Source of the DNA: Deltaproteobacteria bacterium
GTDB lineage: Bacteria > Desulfobacterota > DSM-4660 > Desulfatiglandales > HGW-15
Assembly (NCBI GenBank): GCA_016931115.1
Contig: JAFGFM010000091.1
Location: 1 to 43,176, forward strand
Reading direction: 5' to 3'
DNA length: 43,176 bases
Shown: piece by piece, positions 1 through 8,812 of the stretch
How the letters are laid out: each line of letters begins with the position of its first letter
Numbering within the stretch: position 1 is the stretch's first letter
Made by a program: the position numbers and the translations under genes
The notes under the pieces: model-generated
Seen by the model: only the letters and a program-made list of their open reading frames with translations
Database searches by the model: none
What the model was told of the DNA's origin: nothing

Positions 1-824
1 AGAACTATCTCACCCAGATTATAATCCTTATCGGTTCTGATATTGATGGTCTGGGGTTTATAGCCTTTTGCCTCCAGTGTAATGGTAAAGCTCTTATCAG
101 CGGGAAGGCACTTGAACTCAAAGTCACCAAAGAAGTCTGTCTCTGTGGCCTTATCTATCCTGTCTCCCTTCAGCGTTACCTTTACTCCCTTTGCTCCAAC
201 CTCCTGCTTGTCAACATAGATCACCTCTCCGGCTACTAATCTACCGGGAAGGTTCCTGTATACTACATTGGGCTTAAGGTTGTAAGCAGGGTTTAGCTCC
301 TCTACAGTCGCTGACTTAAGGTTCTTTGCGATCTCGCTATTTGGATCATCAAGGTCCCCAAACATCAATGCACCAGTGGGACATGCCTCAACACATCTCG
401 GCTCCTTGGCACCATTCTCTAACAGGTGTATACAGAAGGTGCACTTCTGGGCCACATTCTGCGCCTCGTTCCATTGGATTACCCTGTGGGGACATGAGTT
501 CACTATCTCCCTCTTTCCCTTTGCCTTTACAGGGTCTATTATCACTATGCCATCAGCCCTGCGGTATACCTCTCCATCTGTCGCCATCTTTATACAGGTG
601 GCGTCCTTGCACTGGAAACAGGGCTGCGCTATATAGTCCACCTTCACCTTCGGACACTTCCCCATCTCCTTCTCTGTTACCTTCATAAAGGATCTGGCTT
701 CATTGGTAATCCCTACAGAATAGGGCAAATAATCATTTCCTGTATACTCATCCTTGCAGGCCAGAAAACAGTTATAGCAGCCGTTACACTTGTTTATATC
801 TATTATCATTCCATATCTGGACAT
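1..824 (-). CDS. Transhydroxylase-type FeS subunit (partial, 3' end beyond window)
   Basis: Read on the minus strand from ATG at 824, three bases after the stop of the upstream large subunit, so the two are almost certainly co-translated. The visible 274 codons have no stop. Ferredoxin-like Cys groups: C13/C16/C19/C23, C69/C72/C77/C111 and C128/C131/C144/C148, enough for three [4Fe-4S] clusters. This is the set expected for the electron-transfer subunit of DMSO-reductase-family enzymes. Residues about 190-274 form a separate C-terminal domain of carboxypeptidase-regulatory/Cna-B-like beta type (VTLKG, TDFFGDFEF, ITLEAKGY). The beta subunit of pyrogallol-phloroglucinol transhydroxylase is known for a similar C-terminal beta-barrel and similar length. 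No Tat or Sec signal is visible, so a cytoplasmic location is inferred. It could instead serve a related hydroxylase such as resorcinol hydroxylase. Confidence 0.88.
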   Translation of the reverse strand, partial: MSRYGMIIDINKCNGCYNCFLACKDEYTGNDYLPYSVGITNEARSFMKVTEKEMGKCPKVKVDYIAQPCFQCKDATCIKMATDGEVYRRADGIVIIDPVKAKGKREIVNSCPHRVIQWNEAQNVAQKCTFCIHLLENGAKEPRCVEACPTGALMFGDLDDPNSEIAKNLKSATVEELNPAYNLKPNVVYRNLPGRLVAGEVIYVDKQEVGAKGVKVTLKGDRIDKATETDFFGDFEFKCLPADKSFTITLEAKGYKPQTINIRTDKDYNLGEIV

Positions 825-827
825 CTT

Positions 828-3344
828 TTAACCCTCCCATTTCCCAATTTCTATCAGACATGAGTTGGGGGTCATGCCCGGTGCGTTTTGTGACATCATT
901 GTCGATGATGTAAGGAGATTTACACATCCTCCCCTGTCCACTGACCCTGCCTTGCCAGGCTCTATAGGATCATAATTTGCCGCTGAACCATAGCTGTGTA
1001 CCACTCCGGGCGGTACCCTCTCAGATATAACAGCTATACACAATACTGTACCACGGTCATTGTAGAGCTTTACCACATCATTGCTGTTTATATCCCTCTT
1101 TGCAGCATCAACAGGGTTGATCCTTACCGGCCAATATGCATAGCCATCCTTTACTATCCTGTGGGTAGGTATCTCATTTATCCAGTCAGTATGCTTGTCA
1201 TACTGGGTGTGGAAGGTAAACCTCGGATGGGGGCTTATTATCATGAGGGGATATTTCTCCCTTATCTTGCTCTTATGCCCTTCCCATGACTCTATATAAT
1301 GGGGCACAGGCGGTCTTTCCATATCTTCAGGGGTGTTCTTTAACAGGCTCTGTGACTGGAACTCTATCTTGCCGCTGTATGTGCTGAGCTCATGTCCATT
1401 CTCCTTGCCCCTCTTCGGGTTCATGGAGTCTGCTGTGTCACATGGACGGCCCTCTGCAAACCACCTTAAGGCTGGTGTGGGTTTGTAATCCTTGCCGGGG
1501 CTTATTACTATGTAGCCCTTCTTATCAAACTCCTCCCAGCTCATGATCTTGGGCAGGTCTGATATGGCATAGTATGCCTTGCACCAGTCTAAATCTGTCC
1601 TGCAGCCATCAGTGTACAGATCCTTCATGCCTAATTTATCAGCAAGGAGTGTAAGTATCTCATAGTCCGATTTTGATTCCCACAGAGGCTCTACGGCCTT
1701 CTGCTGACGCACTATGATCCTGAAGTTACAGCCGTTATTGCCGTGGTTGCTGTATCCACCTGCTGCGCCCCACTCGCCCCAGTCATCCCTTTCAAGGCTG
1801 GTGCAGGCTGGTAATATAATATCAGCAAAGTTGGTCTCGCTGCAGTACCAGCAGTCCTGGTTAACTACAAACTCTAACTTCGGGCTCTGGTACATCTTTA
1901 CCCATTTATTGGTATCGCTCATGGTCCCTATAAAGCTTCCGCCATACCTGTAGAACATCTTTACCTCAGGGTATCCTTCCATCGGGTAGGTAAATGTCTG
2001 GAACTGCTGTTCTATTGACTGGCCGCAGAACCCTGTGCCTCTCCAGCTAAATGGAGGATTCAGTATGGCATCAGGAAGTGTAAGTCTGTACAGTCTCTGT
2101 TTTGTCGGGTTCAGCACCTTTGTCCTGGCTGCCCTTGTTATGGCCATCCTGGTATCAAGGTCTGCGTATCCGGGTACATAGTAGGTGGTATCTGCCGGGC
2201 AGCCCATTGCTGTGCCCCAGATGGTCCTTCCTGCCTTGCCCAACCCCTGCATGGCCTGCAGGAGTACCATAAGCCTTGCCCATTCTGTTCCGTATGCTGT
2301 CCTGCATGCACCGCCTTCTCCGCCCCTTGTGCCGGCTGCAAGGACTGTTCTCTTTGCTGCCCATTCCCTTGCAAGGGACCTTATCCTTCTGGCCGGTATC
2401 CCTGATATGGCTGCTGCCCACTCAGGTGTCTTGGGTACACCATCCTCTTTTCCGGTTACATACTTCTTGAACTCATCAAACCCTGCTGTCCTCTTTTCCA
2501 CATACTCCTTGTCGTATGTATCTTCCTCTATCCAGGTATATGCTATTGCAAGCGCCAGTGCTGCACCTGAGTCAGGATTAAGGGGGAACCATGTGCCATC
2601 CATGTGGGCTGCTGTATAGTTAAAATATGGATCAAGGAATACCATCTTTACCCCCTTTTCCTTGAGCCACTGTCTCCATATTACTGAGTCCTGGCCACAA
2701 TAAATTGCCCTTGTGGTGTCAGGGTCATTTGACCAGAAGACTATCATCTCTGCATTTTTCATAGAATCTTCTAACAGGTCATACTGTTCAGGCATACCCA
2801 GCCGCCAGAAGTAGCCCCATGTATGGATTGCCCCCCAGTGCCAGCCTTCCCAGCTGTCAGGGTTGTCAAAAACGGGTGTGTACTCCAGCATATCCATAAA
2901 TCTTGGGAATGGCCCCATCTTGTAACCTACTATACCCCAGTTATGGTGAGACGATGTCAAGCCTGTAATGGCTGCCCCGCCGTGATCCTTTCTTATCCTT
3001 TTTATCTCGCCTGATACTATATTAAGCGCCTCTTCCCAGCTTATCCTCTCGTACCCGGATTTACCTCTATTCTGCGGATTCCTTTCCCCGTTCGGGTCAA
3101 AGTCCACCCTCTTCATTGGATACTTGATCCTGTCAGCCGAGTACAGTCTTGTCCTCTCTGCGTGTACAAAGGGGGCTAGATTGGCCTTTAAAGGCGGGCT
3201 GTATTTCTTCCCGTCTGCCTCTATTGTCCATGCATTTATATCCTTCTCATCCATTATCAGGGGCTGTACCCTCACTACCTTCCCGTCCTTAACCGTTACA
3301 GTTATTGGACCTTCATTCGTTAAACTACTATATCTCTTTTCCAT
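828..3344 (-). CDS. Molybdopterin oxidoreductase large subunit, transhydroxylase-like
   Basis: An 838-aa member of the DMSO-reductase molybdopterin superfamily. It lacks the usual N-terminal CxxCxxxC cluster motif, as the transhydroxylase alpha subunit does. Candidate active-site residues are His133/His134 (SSHHNWG) and Asp163-Ser164-Trp165 (NPDSWEGW). From memory of the Pelobacter acidigallici enzyme (His144, Asp174, Ser175 as Mo ligand, Trp176) the His-Asp spacing of 30 is the same. The C-terminal molybdopterin-dinucleotide-binding region includes HPRFTFHTQYD and YGSAANYDP. The likely role is water-free hydroxyl transfer or hydroxylation on a polyphenol; the substrate cannot be read from sequence. 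ATG at 3344 is preceded by a GA-rich ribosome binding site. It heads an operon with the FeS subunit and is divergent from the flavoenzyme at 3533. Confidence 0.9.
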   Translation of the reverse strand: MEKRYSSLTNEGPITVTVKDGKVVRVQPLIMDEKDINAWTIEADGKKYSPPLKANLAPFVHAERTRLYSADRIKYPMKRVDFDPNGERNPQNRGKSGYERISWEEALNIVSGEIKRIRKDHGGAAITGLTSSHHNWGIVGYKMGPFPRFMDMLEYTPVFDNPDSWEGWHWGAIHTWGYFWRLGMPEQYDLLEDSMKNAEMIVFWSNDPDTTRAIYCGQDSVIWRQWLKEKGVKMVFLDPYFNYTAAHMDGTWFPLNPDSGAALALAIAYTWIEEDTYDKEYVEKRTAGFDEFKKYVTGKEDGVPKTPEWAAAISGIPARRIRSLAREWAAKRTVLAAGTRGGEGGACRTAYGTEWARLMVLLQAMQGLGKAGRTIWGTAMGCPADTTYYVPGYADLDTRMAITRAARTKVLNPTKQRLYRLTLPDAILNPPFSWRGTGFCGQSIEQQFQTFTYPMEGYPEVKMFYRYGGSFIGTMSDTNKWVKMYQSPKLEFVVNQDCWYCSETNFADIILPACTSLERDDWGEWGAAGGYSNHGNNGCNFRIIVRQQKAVEPLWESKSDYEILTLLADKLGMKDLYTDGCRTDLDWCKAYYAISDLPKIMSWEEFDKKGYIVISPGKDYKPTPALRWFAEGRPCDTADSMNPKRGKENGHELSTYSGKIEFQSQSLLKNTPEDMERPPVPHYIESWEGHKSKIREKYPLMIISPHPRFTFHTQYDKHTDWINEIPTHRIVKDGYAYWPVRINPVDAAKRDINSNDVVKLYNDRGTVLCIAVISERVPPGVVHSYGSAANYDPIEPGKAGSVDRGGCVNLLTSSTMMSQNAPGMTPNSCLIEIGKWEG

Positions 3345-3437
3345 TTCTCTCCCTTCCTCGCTTGTAAAATTATTACCTTTAATAACAGGCTTTAGTTTTG
3401 TTTACAACACTAAAAATCAATTTTACATCATTTTATC

Positions 3438-3466
3438 TTGACACTCAAACCTAACCTCTCTATATT
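3438..3466 (+). promoter_or_regulatory. Sigma-70-type promoter for the flavoenzyme gene
   Basis: TTGACA (3438-3443), a 17-base spacer, then TATATT (3461-3466). This gives a start near 3473 and a leader of about 60 bases before GTG 3533. It lies in the 188-base divergent gap next to the transhydroxylase operon, so one regulator could control both. A weaker minus-strand match (TTGTAA, 17 bases, TATTAA) also exists in this gap. Confidence 0.6.
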
Positions 3467-3532
3467 TGTCCTCTTTTTGAAAAAGCTAAATTTTTCACAT
3501 ATGTTAAGAAAATTATTTTTTGGAGGACAATC

Positions 3533-5632
3533 GTGGCAGAAAACAAATATGAAATATTATTTTCACCTTATCATATAGGTAAGGTTCAGTTAAGGAATAG
3601 GTTTGTAAAGACAGCGGCTCAAACCTATTTTTTCGATTCCGGTGAGAAACGGGTCGGTGATACAGCAAAGGCATTTTATGGCGCTGTTGCAAAGGGTGGC
3701 GTCGGCCTCATAATAACCGAAACACCCGCAATGGAATGGCCCCTGCTTGAAGATGGAGACCGCAGGTTCAGGGTTGATAATGATAAATACATACCGCAAA
3801 TCAAAGAGTTAACTGATCTGGTACACAGCCACGGCGCAAAGATATTTACCCAGTTCTATCATCGTGGCCCCTGGGGAAATGAATATCAGTTCATAGCGCA
3901 GCGTATAGCCGCATCGGCAATACACTATACCTCTCCCTATGATGTTCACCCGGAAGATCCACCACATTCATTGACCAAAGAGGAGATAGAGTGGTGGGTT
4001 GATCACTTTGCAGGCTGTGCAGTCAGAGTACAGAAGGCCGGTTATGACGGGCTTGAAATCAACGCGGGCGCTGACCACCTTTTCCATTCATTTCTTTCCA
4101 AGTTCTGGAACAAGCGTGATGATGAATACGGCCCCCAGACAATGGAAAACCGAATGAGATTTGTAATAAATGTCATAAGAGAGATCAAAAAACGCTGCGG
4201 AGAGGACTGGCCGGTTCAGGTGCTCATGAATGCATATGAATTTGGCGCAGGCCCTGAAGGGATTACCGCTGAAGAGGGCATCCAGATTGCCAAGGGATAT
4301 GAGGCTGCCGGTGTTGATTCACTCCATGTAAGAAACCACCTGCATGGACATCATCAGGGTTCTTACCTTCACAATCTGCTCTGGTATCCTGAATTCTGCA
4401 TAGAAGGTCCTTTAGCACCTGAAATGGACTGGAGCAGGCATGGAGACCTGATTAACGTACCCTCTGCCGCCAGGATAAAAAAGAATGTAACAAAACCTAC
4501 TATCATGGTCCCATCAGGATTTACAGCCGATTACGCAGAGATGGTGCTGAGAAGAGGCGATGCGGATATCATCGGTTTCAACAGAAGGCTTTTTGCAGAC
4601 CCCATGTACCCGACAAAGATCAGGGAAGGCCGTCCTGAAGATATTCAGCCATGTACCCATTGCTGTAATTGCGCAAAACGCTACAATGAGATCAGGCAGT
4701 GCCGTATCAATGCCGCCTTTGGCACCACAAAATATGAAGTGGACAAGGCTGACAAAAAGAAAAAAGTAATAGTCGTGGGAGGAGGACCCGCCGGTATGCA
4801 GACCGCAAGGGTTTGTGCAATGAGGGGTCACGATGTTACACTGTATGAAATGGGACATTACCTGGGTGGGAATATGAAGATGGCATCGACTATCAAAGGC
4901 ACCGTCCTTGAAGATATTCCCCAGATCATCAATTTTTTTGAGACCCAGCTCAAAAAACTGAACGTCAAAGTCAAGATGGTCAAAAAACTTGACGCTGACA
5001 TGATAGTCAAAGAAAACCCGGATGCTGTAGTTGTAGCGGTTGGAGCTGTGCCTTCATATCCTGACGTCCCCGGACTCGACAGCCCCAATGTTGTAAAATC
5101 AACCACCTTATATAATATGCTTACCACGGCTCTCAGGTTCGCCAGCCCTAATTTTCTCAATGCCTTCAGCAAATTCAGAATCCCCGCCGGATGGAATCCT
5201 TTCAAGACTATCGGTAAGAGGGTTGTTATTATCGGCGGCATGATTCATGGATGTCAGCTTGGCGAGTTCATGGCAAAGAGAGGACGCCAGGTAACCATAG
5301 TTGAACCTAATGAAGAGAATGTCGGAAAGTGGCTTGCCCCTGAATACAAAAACCGTTTGTTCCTCTGGTTCAAGAAAAAGGGCGTTACAGTAATTGGTGG
5401 CGCAAAACTTCTTGGGATCACCAAAGAGGGGCTGAAGATAAAGACCAAGGAAGGCGAAGAAAAGATGTTGCCTGCTGACAGTATCCTTCCTGTAGGGTTT
5501 GTTGCCAATTCTGAGCTGTATGAATCACTTAAAGGTAAGGTATCTGAGCTTTATGCAGTTGGTGATTGTGATAATCCTGCGATCATCCCTGAGGCAACCG
5601 GTTCTGGCTGGAAAATAGGAAATCAGATCTAG
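3533..5632 (+). CDS. NADH:flavin oxidoreductase / 2,4-dienoyl-CoA reductase-like (OYE-FeS-FAD)
   Basis: A 699-aa three-part flavoenzyme. Residues 1-360 are an FMN-binding TIM barrel of the old yellow enzyme family. Cys374, 377, 378, 380 and 390 lie in the FeS region. From about 415 there is an FAD Rossmann fold (VIVVGGGPAG), with a second nucleotide-binding fold (VVIIGGMIHG) from about 565. This is the FadH/2-enoate reductase/BaiCD-type layout, which passes hydride from NAD(P)H via FAD and [4Fe-4S] to FMN to reduce an activated C=C bond. The canonical Cys spacing is CxxCx3Cx11C; here it is CxxCCxC followed by nine residues and a Cys, which is unusual. GTG 3533 is chosen because GGAGGA at 3522-3527 is well placed. 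Its divergent position beside the transhydroxylase suggests reduction of a ring or enone intermediate (inference). Confidence 0.88.
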   Translation: MAENKYEILFSPYHIGKVQLRNRFVKTAAQTYFFDSGEKRVGDTAKAFYGAVAKGGVGLIITETPAMEWPLLEDGDRRFRVDNDKYIPQIKELTDLVHSHGAKIFTQFYHRGPWGNEYQFIAQRIAASAIHYTSPYDVHPEDPPHSLTKEEIEWWVDHFAGCAVRVQKAGYDGLEINAGADHLFHSFLSKFWNKRDDEYGPQTMENRMRFVINVIREIKKRCGEDWPVQVLMNAYEFGAGPEGITAEEGIQIAKGYEAAGVDSLHVRNHLHGHHQGSYLHNLLWYPEFCIEGPLAPEMDWSRHGDLINVPSAARIKKNVTKPTIMVPSGFTADYAEMVLRRGDADIIGFNRRLFADPMYPTKIREGRPEDIQPCTHCCNCAKRYNEIRQCRINAAFGTTKYEVDKADKKKKVIVVGGGPAGMQTARVCAMRGHDVTLYEMGHYLGGNMKMASTIKGTVLEDIPQIINFFETQLKKLNVKVKMVKKLDADMIVKENPDAVVVAVGAVPSYPDVPGLDSPNVVKSTTLYNMLTTALRFASPNFLNAFSKFRIPAGWNPFKTIGKRVVIIGGMIHGCQLGEFMAKRGRQVTIVEPNEENVGKWLAPEYKNRLFLWFKKKGVTVIGGAKLLGITKEGLKIKTKEGEEKMLPADSILPVGFVANSELYESLKGKVSELYAVGDCDNPAIIPEATGSGWKIGNQI

Positions 5633-5653
5633 CATTAGTTGATTTATCCAAAT

Positions 5654-5685
5654 AAAAAACCCGCAGCAAAAACTGCGGGTTTTTT
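5654..5685. terminator. Bidirectional rho-independent terminator
   Basis: A perfect 7-bp GC stem (CCCGCAG / CTGCGGG) with a six-base loop, flanked by six A on the left and six T on the right. It therefore works as a hairpin plus T-run on both strands, ending the flavoenzyme gene (+) and the trk operon (-). Confidence 0.9.
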
Positions 5686-5730
5686 ATTCATATAATCCTA
5701 TTTTGATACACAATACAGCACCAAGATTCT

Positions 5731-5775
5731 ACTTGTCAGCATATCTGCAGCTTGCCGCATGGTATGCTGACAAGT
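5731..5775. repeat. 15-bp inverted repeat downstream of trkH
   Basis: Left arm 5731-5745 (ACTTGTCAGCATATC) and right arm 5761-5775 pair over 15 bases with one G-U, around a 15-base loop. It sits 10 bases beyond the trkH stop and has no T-run, so it is more likely a 3' mRNA-stabilising hairpin or a palindromic repeat than a terminator. Confidence 0.75.
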
Positions 5776-5784
5776 AAGAAAAAT

Positions 5785-7233
5785 CTATTTTCTCCAGAAC
5801 TCAGGGGTAAGCAGCACAAGAACGGTATAAATCTCAAGCCTTCCAATCAGCATGCAGAATATCAGTATCCACTTGCCTATTACCGGCACACCCATATAGT
5901 TATCCATAGGCCCGACAGCGCCCAAGCCCGGTCCAACATTAAAAATACATGCAGCCACTGATGAAAATCCAGAGACCATATCAAGACCTAGCATGATCAT
6001 AAATATGGATGAGGCAACAAAAAGCATGAGATAGAGGGTGAAAAACCCCCAGATACTGCTTAGTGTCTCCTGTGGAACAGCTCTGCCGTTGAGCTTTATT
6101 GTTGTAACTGCATGAGGGTGAACCACCCTGAATATCTCCTGATATGCATGCTTTACGAGCAGCATTACACGCATGGTCTTTAAGCCGCCACCTGTAGAAC
6201 CTGCCATGCCTCCCAGGAACATGGCGACTAGAAGGATTGTATGGGAAAGAGATGGCCAGAGTTCAAAATCGGCAGATGCAAACCCTGTTGTGGTAATGAT
6301 TGAACTGACCTGAAAAGCGGCATACCTGAAAGAGCTTAAAAGAGATTCATAGACTGTGCCGTATATATTAAAGGTTACAAGTGCAGTAAGCACTGCAATT
6401 GTAGAGAGAAATACCCTGCATTCAGGGTTTTTCCAGTATACTCCAGGCCCGTCAGATATAAACCTGTAGTGAAGGGAAAAATTTATTCCTGCTATGATCA
6501 TGAAAATGATAATAACAGCATCAAAATAACCATTATTATAATAGCCTATACTTATGTTTTTTGGAGAAAACCCCCCGGTTGGCATGGTGCAGAAGGCATG
6601 GTTAATTGAATCAGATATAGACATGCCGCCAACAGCAAGAAAAATTATCTGCAGCGCGGTCAAAATTATATAGAACTTCCAGAGGGTCTTTGAGGTATCA
6701 GATATCCTTGGTTTCAGTTTATCCACTACAGGGCTTGGTATCTCTGCCTTGTAAAGCTGCATGCCTCCGACCCCCAGGAATGGCAATATGGCTATTGACA
6801 ATACAATTATCCCCATACCTCCAATCCACTGGGTAAGGCTTCTCCATAGAAGGATTCCAGCCGAAACCCCCTCTATATCCTGTAAAACCGTTGCACCTGT
6901 TGTGGTAAACCCTGAAACAGATTCAAAACAGGCAGATGAAAAATCAGGGATGGCCCCCGAAATGATAAATGGCATTGCTCCAAAAAATCCTGCGGCCAAC
7001 CATCCGAAAGTTACTATCGCCACACCGTCCCTGTGGCTGAGATGCACAACCCTGTACTTTTTGGTGCTCAGAAACATGAGAATGCCAATACACTCTGTAA
7101 TGGCCATTGACCATGCAAGGGCATGACTGCTTTCATCCCCATCAAGCAGGGCCACCCCGAGTGGCAGGCACATGGAGGCGCCCAGGAAAATAATAAGTAT
7201 GCCTATAAATCTTAAAACGCTGTTAGGGTTCAT
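5785..7233 (-). CDS. trkH: TrkH family potassium uptake protein
   Basis: A 482-aa inner-membrane ion transporter of the TrkH/KtrB superfamily. The four pore-loop repeats are visible as FTTTGATVL, MPTGGFSP, TTTGFASAD and a degenerate final one (NVGPGLGAVGP), the K+ filter region of each M1-P-M2 unit. STGGGLKTMRV is the conserved segment following the third repeat. Length matches the family (about 480). Its ATG at 7233 overlaps the trkA stop by one base (TGATG), indicating translational coupling with the gating subunit. The terminator at 5654-5685 ends the operon. Confidence 0.95.
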   Translation of the reverse strand: MNPNSVLRFIGILIIFLGASMCLPLGVALLDGDESSHALAWSMAITECIGILMFLSTKKYRVVHLSHRDGVAIVTFGWLAAGFFGAMPFIISGAIPDFSSACFESVSGFTTTGATVLQDIEGVSAGILLWRSLTQWIGGMGIIVLSIAILPFLGVGGMQLYKAEIPSPVVDKLKPRISDTSKTLWKFYIILTALQIIFLAVGGMSISDSINHAFCTMPTGGFSPKNISIGYYNNGYFDAVIIIFMIIAGINFSLHYRFISDGPGVYWKNPECRVFLSTIAVLTALVTFNIYGTVYESLLSSFRYAAFQVSSIITTTGFASADFELWPSLSHTILLVAMFLGGMAGSTGGGLKTMRVMLLVKHAYQEIFRVVHPHAVTTIKLNGRAVPQETLSSIWGFFTLYLMLFVASSIFMIMLGLDMVSGFSSVAACIFNVGPGLGAVGPMDNYMGVPVIGKWILIFCMLIGRLEIYTVLVLLTPEFWRK

Positions 7234-8591
7234 CAGAAATAGTCCAGTTTAACGGTGAGGAGTTTTTCCAGCTTCGGCACAACCTCCTTAAGCGCAAAAA
7301 AGATTAGCCTGTCATTACTCTGTATTACTGTGCTTCCTGTAGGTATTATTACCTCTCCCCCTCTTATTACGGCCCCAACCAGGGCACCCTTTGGGAATTT
7401 TATCTGGGATATTGGCCTGTCAACAATATCGGACGTTTCAAGAGCCTCTGCCTCAATAGCCTCTGCATGCTCACCCTTAAGGGGGGATACGGATATAACC
7501 TTCCCCTTTCTTATATACTGAAGGATAGCCCGTACTGCTGACAGCCTTGGGCTAACAACTGTATCAATGCCTATAGCAGATACAAGGGGTATATAACTGA
7601 GCTTGCTTATCCTGGTTATTATCTTCTTTACCCCCATCTCTCTGGCAAGAAGCGACATCAGGACATTGTTCTCTTCATCACCTGTAAGGGCCATCAGGAA
7701 ATCCATTTCCCCTATATTTTCTTCAAAAAGCAGATCCTTATCTGTCCCGTCACCGCATATGATAACCGCCTTTTCGAGCTGTTCTGACAGAAATGTGCAC
7801 CTGGGGCCATCTTTTTCTATGATCTTTGTGTGAAGCCTTGTGCCCTCCAGGGCCTTCCCCAGGGCAAGACCTGTCTCGCCTCCCCCGGTTATCATGATAT
7901 CCCTGACCTCTTTATCAACTATGCCAAGAAAATCATATACCCTGCTGATCTCATCTGTTTTAATAACCATATAGAGAAGGTCACCTGTCTGTATTATATC
8001 TTTACCCTGGGGTATAAGCACCTTTTCATCCCTGATTATTGCCCCAATAAGCAGATTACCGTATGAATTACTTAACGTGAAAAGCTGGCGGCCCGCAAGA
8101 TGTGAATCCTTCCTGATTGTGAATCCTATAAGTTTCACCTTGCCATTCACAAAATTAATGACATCTGATGCCCCGGGCACTGTCATCAGGTTCATTATTG
8201 TCTCAACCATTGCAGTTTCTGGATTGATAATCTGGTCCACCCCCAGCAACTCTTCGCCGAAGAGCTCCTTCTCATCAAGATATTCCCTGTTTCTTACCCT
8301 CGCAACCTTCAGTATGTATCTGTTGAGATTCCTTGCCAGAAGGCACGCTATCAGGTTTGCCTCATCGCTGTCTGTAGCTGCAACAAGCATGTCAGCATCA
8401 ATAATACCCGCTGTTTTAAGTGTCCCGGGGCTTGTGCCGGAACCAATGACAGCCTGGACATCCAGATTATCAGTGAGCTGTTTTATCTTTGCAGAATCCT
8501 TATCAATAAGAACAACATCCTGCCCCTCCTCTGAGAGCTTCTGGGCGCAATGGAAACCTACCTCACCTGCCCCTACTATTATTATCTTCAA
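7233..8591 (-). CDS. trkA: Trk system potassium transporter TrkA
   Basis: A 452-aa cytoplasmic gating subunit with two RCK units. The first begins with the Rossmann motif IIIVGAGEVG (residues 3-12) and the second with IMITGGGETG (about 233); each is followed by a TrkA-C domain. NAD(H)/ATP binding to the Rossmann folds regulates the TrkH pore. The start is TTG at 8591, with AGAGG seven to eight bases upstream. It is the first gene of trkA-trkH. Confidence 0.95.
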   Translation of the reverse strand: MKIIIVGAGEVGFHCAQKLSEEGQDVVLIDKDSAKIKQLTDNLDVQAVIGSGTSPGTLKTAGIIDADMLVAATDSDEANLIACLLARNLNRYILKVARVRNREYLDEKELFGEELLGVDQIINPETAMVETIMNLMTVPGASDVINFVNGKVKLIGFTIRKDSHLAGRQLFTLSNSYGNLLIGAIIRDEKVLIPQGKDIIQTGDLLYMVIKTDEISRVYDFLGIVDKEVRDIMITGGGETGLALGKALEGTRLHTKIIEKDGPRCTFLSEQLEKAVIICGDGTDKDLLFEENIGEMDFLMALTGDEENNVLMSLLAREMGVKKIITRISKLSYIPLVSAIGIDTVVSPRLSAVRAILQYIRKGKVISVSPLKGEHAEAIEAEALETSDIVDRPISQIKFPKGALVGAVIRGGEVIIPTGSTVIQSNDRLIFFALKEVVPKLEKLLTVKLDYF

Positions 8592-8629
8592 TTAAAAAAG
8601 CCTCTTTTGATATGGTTTATTACCAGTAA

Positions 8630-8658
8630 TAATTAGTTCACGCGTGCAAGTATGTCAA
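8630..8658 (-). promoter_or_regulatory. Candidate promoter of trkAH
   Basis: On the minus strand, TTGACA (8653-8658) is followed after 17 bases by TAATTA (8630-8635). The -35 is perfect and the -10 weak. It lies about 40 bases upstream of the TTG start. Confidence 0.4.
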
Positions 8659-8750
8659 TACTCTTCAAACATGGAGAGAATAGCAAATAGTTCAACAGGT
8701 TTTAAGAATTTTTATAGACAAGATTTCAACATGATGATAATTTACCGGTC

Positions 8751-8779
8751 TTGTGATTAATCATAATTTTTAATAATAT
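8751..8779 (+). promoter_or_regulatory. Candidate promoter of the hldA-rlmB cluster
   Basis: TTGTGA (8751-8756), 17 bases, then TAATAT (8774-8779), in a very AT-rich stretch 34 bases before ATG 8813. Each hexamer has about four matches to consensus, so this is suggestive only. Confidence 0.35.
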
Positions 8780-8812
8780 TAAATAATTACAACAAAGCAG
8801 TATAAGAAGAAT

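Noticed and set aside
326-688. Plus-strand frames at 326-688
   Set aside because: They are antisense to the FeS subunit, whose Cys motifs prove the minus-strand frame.
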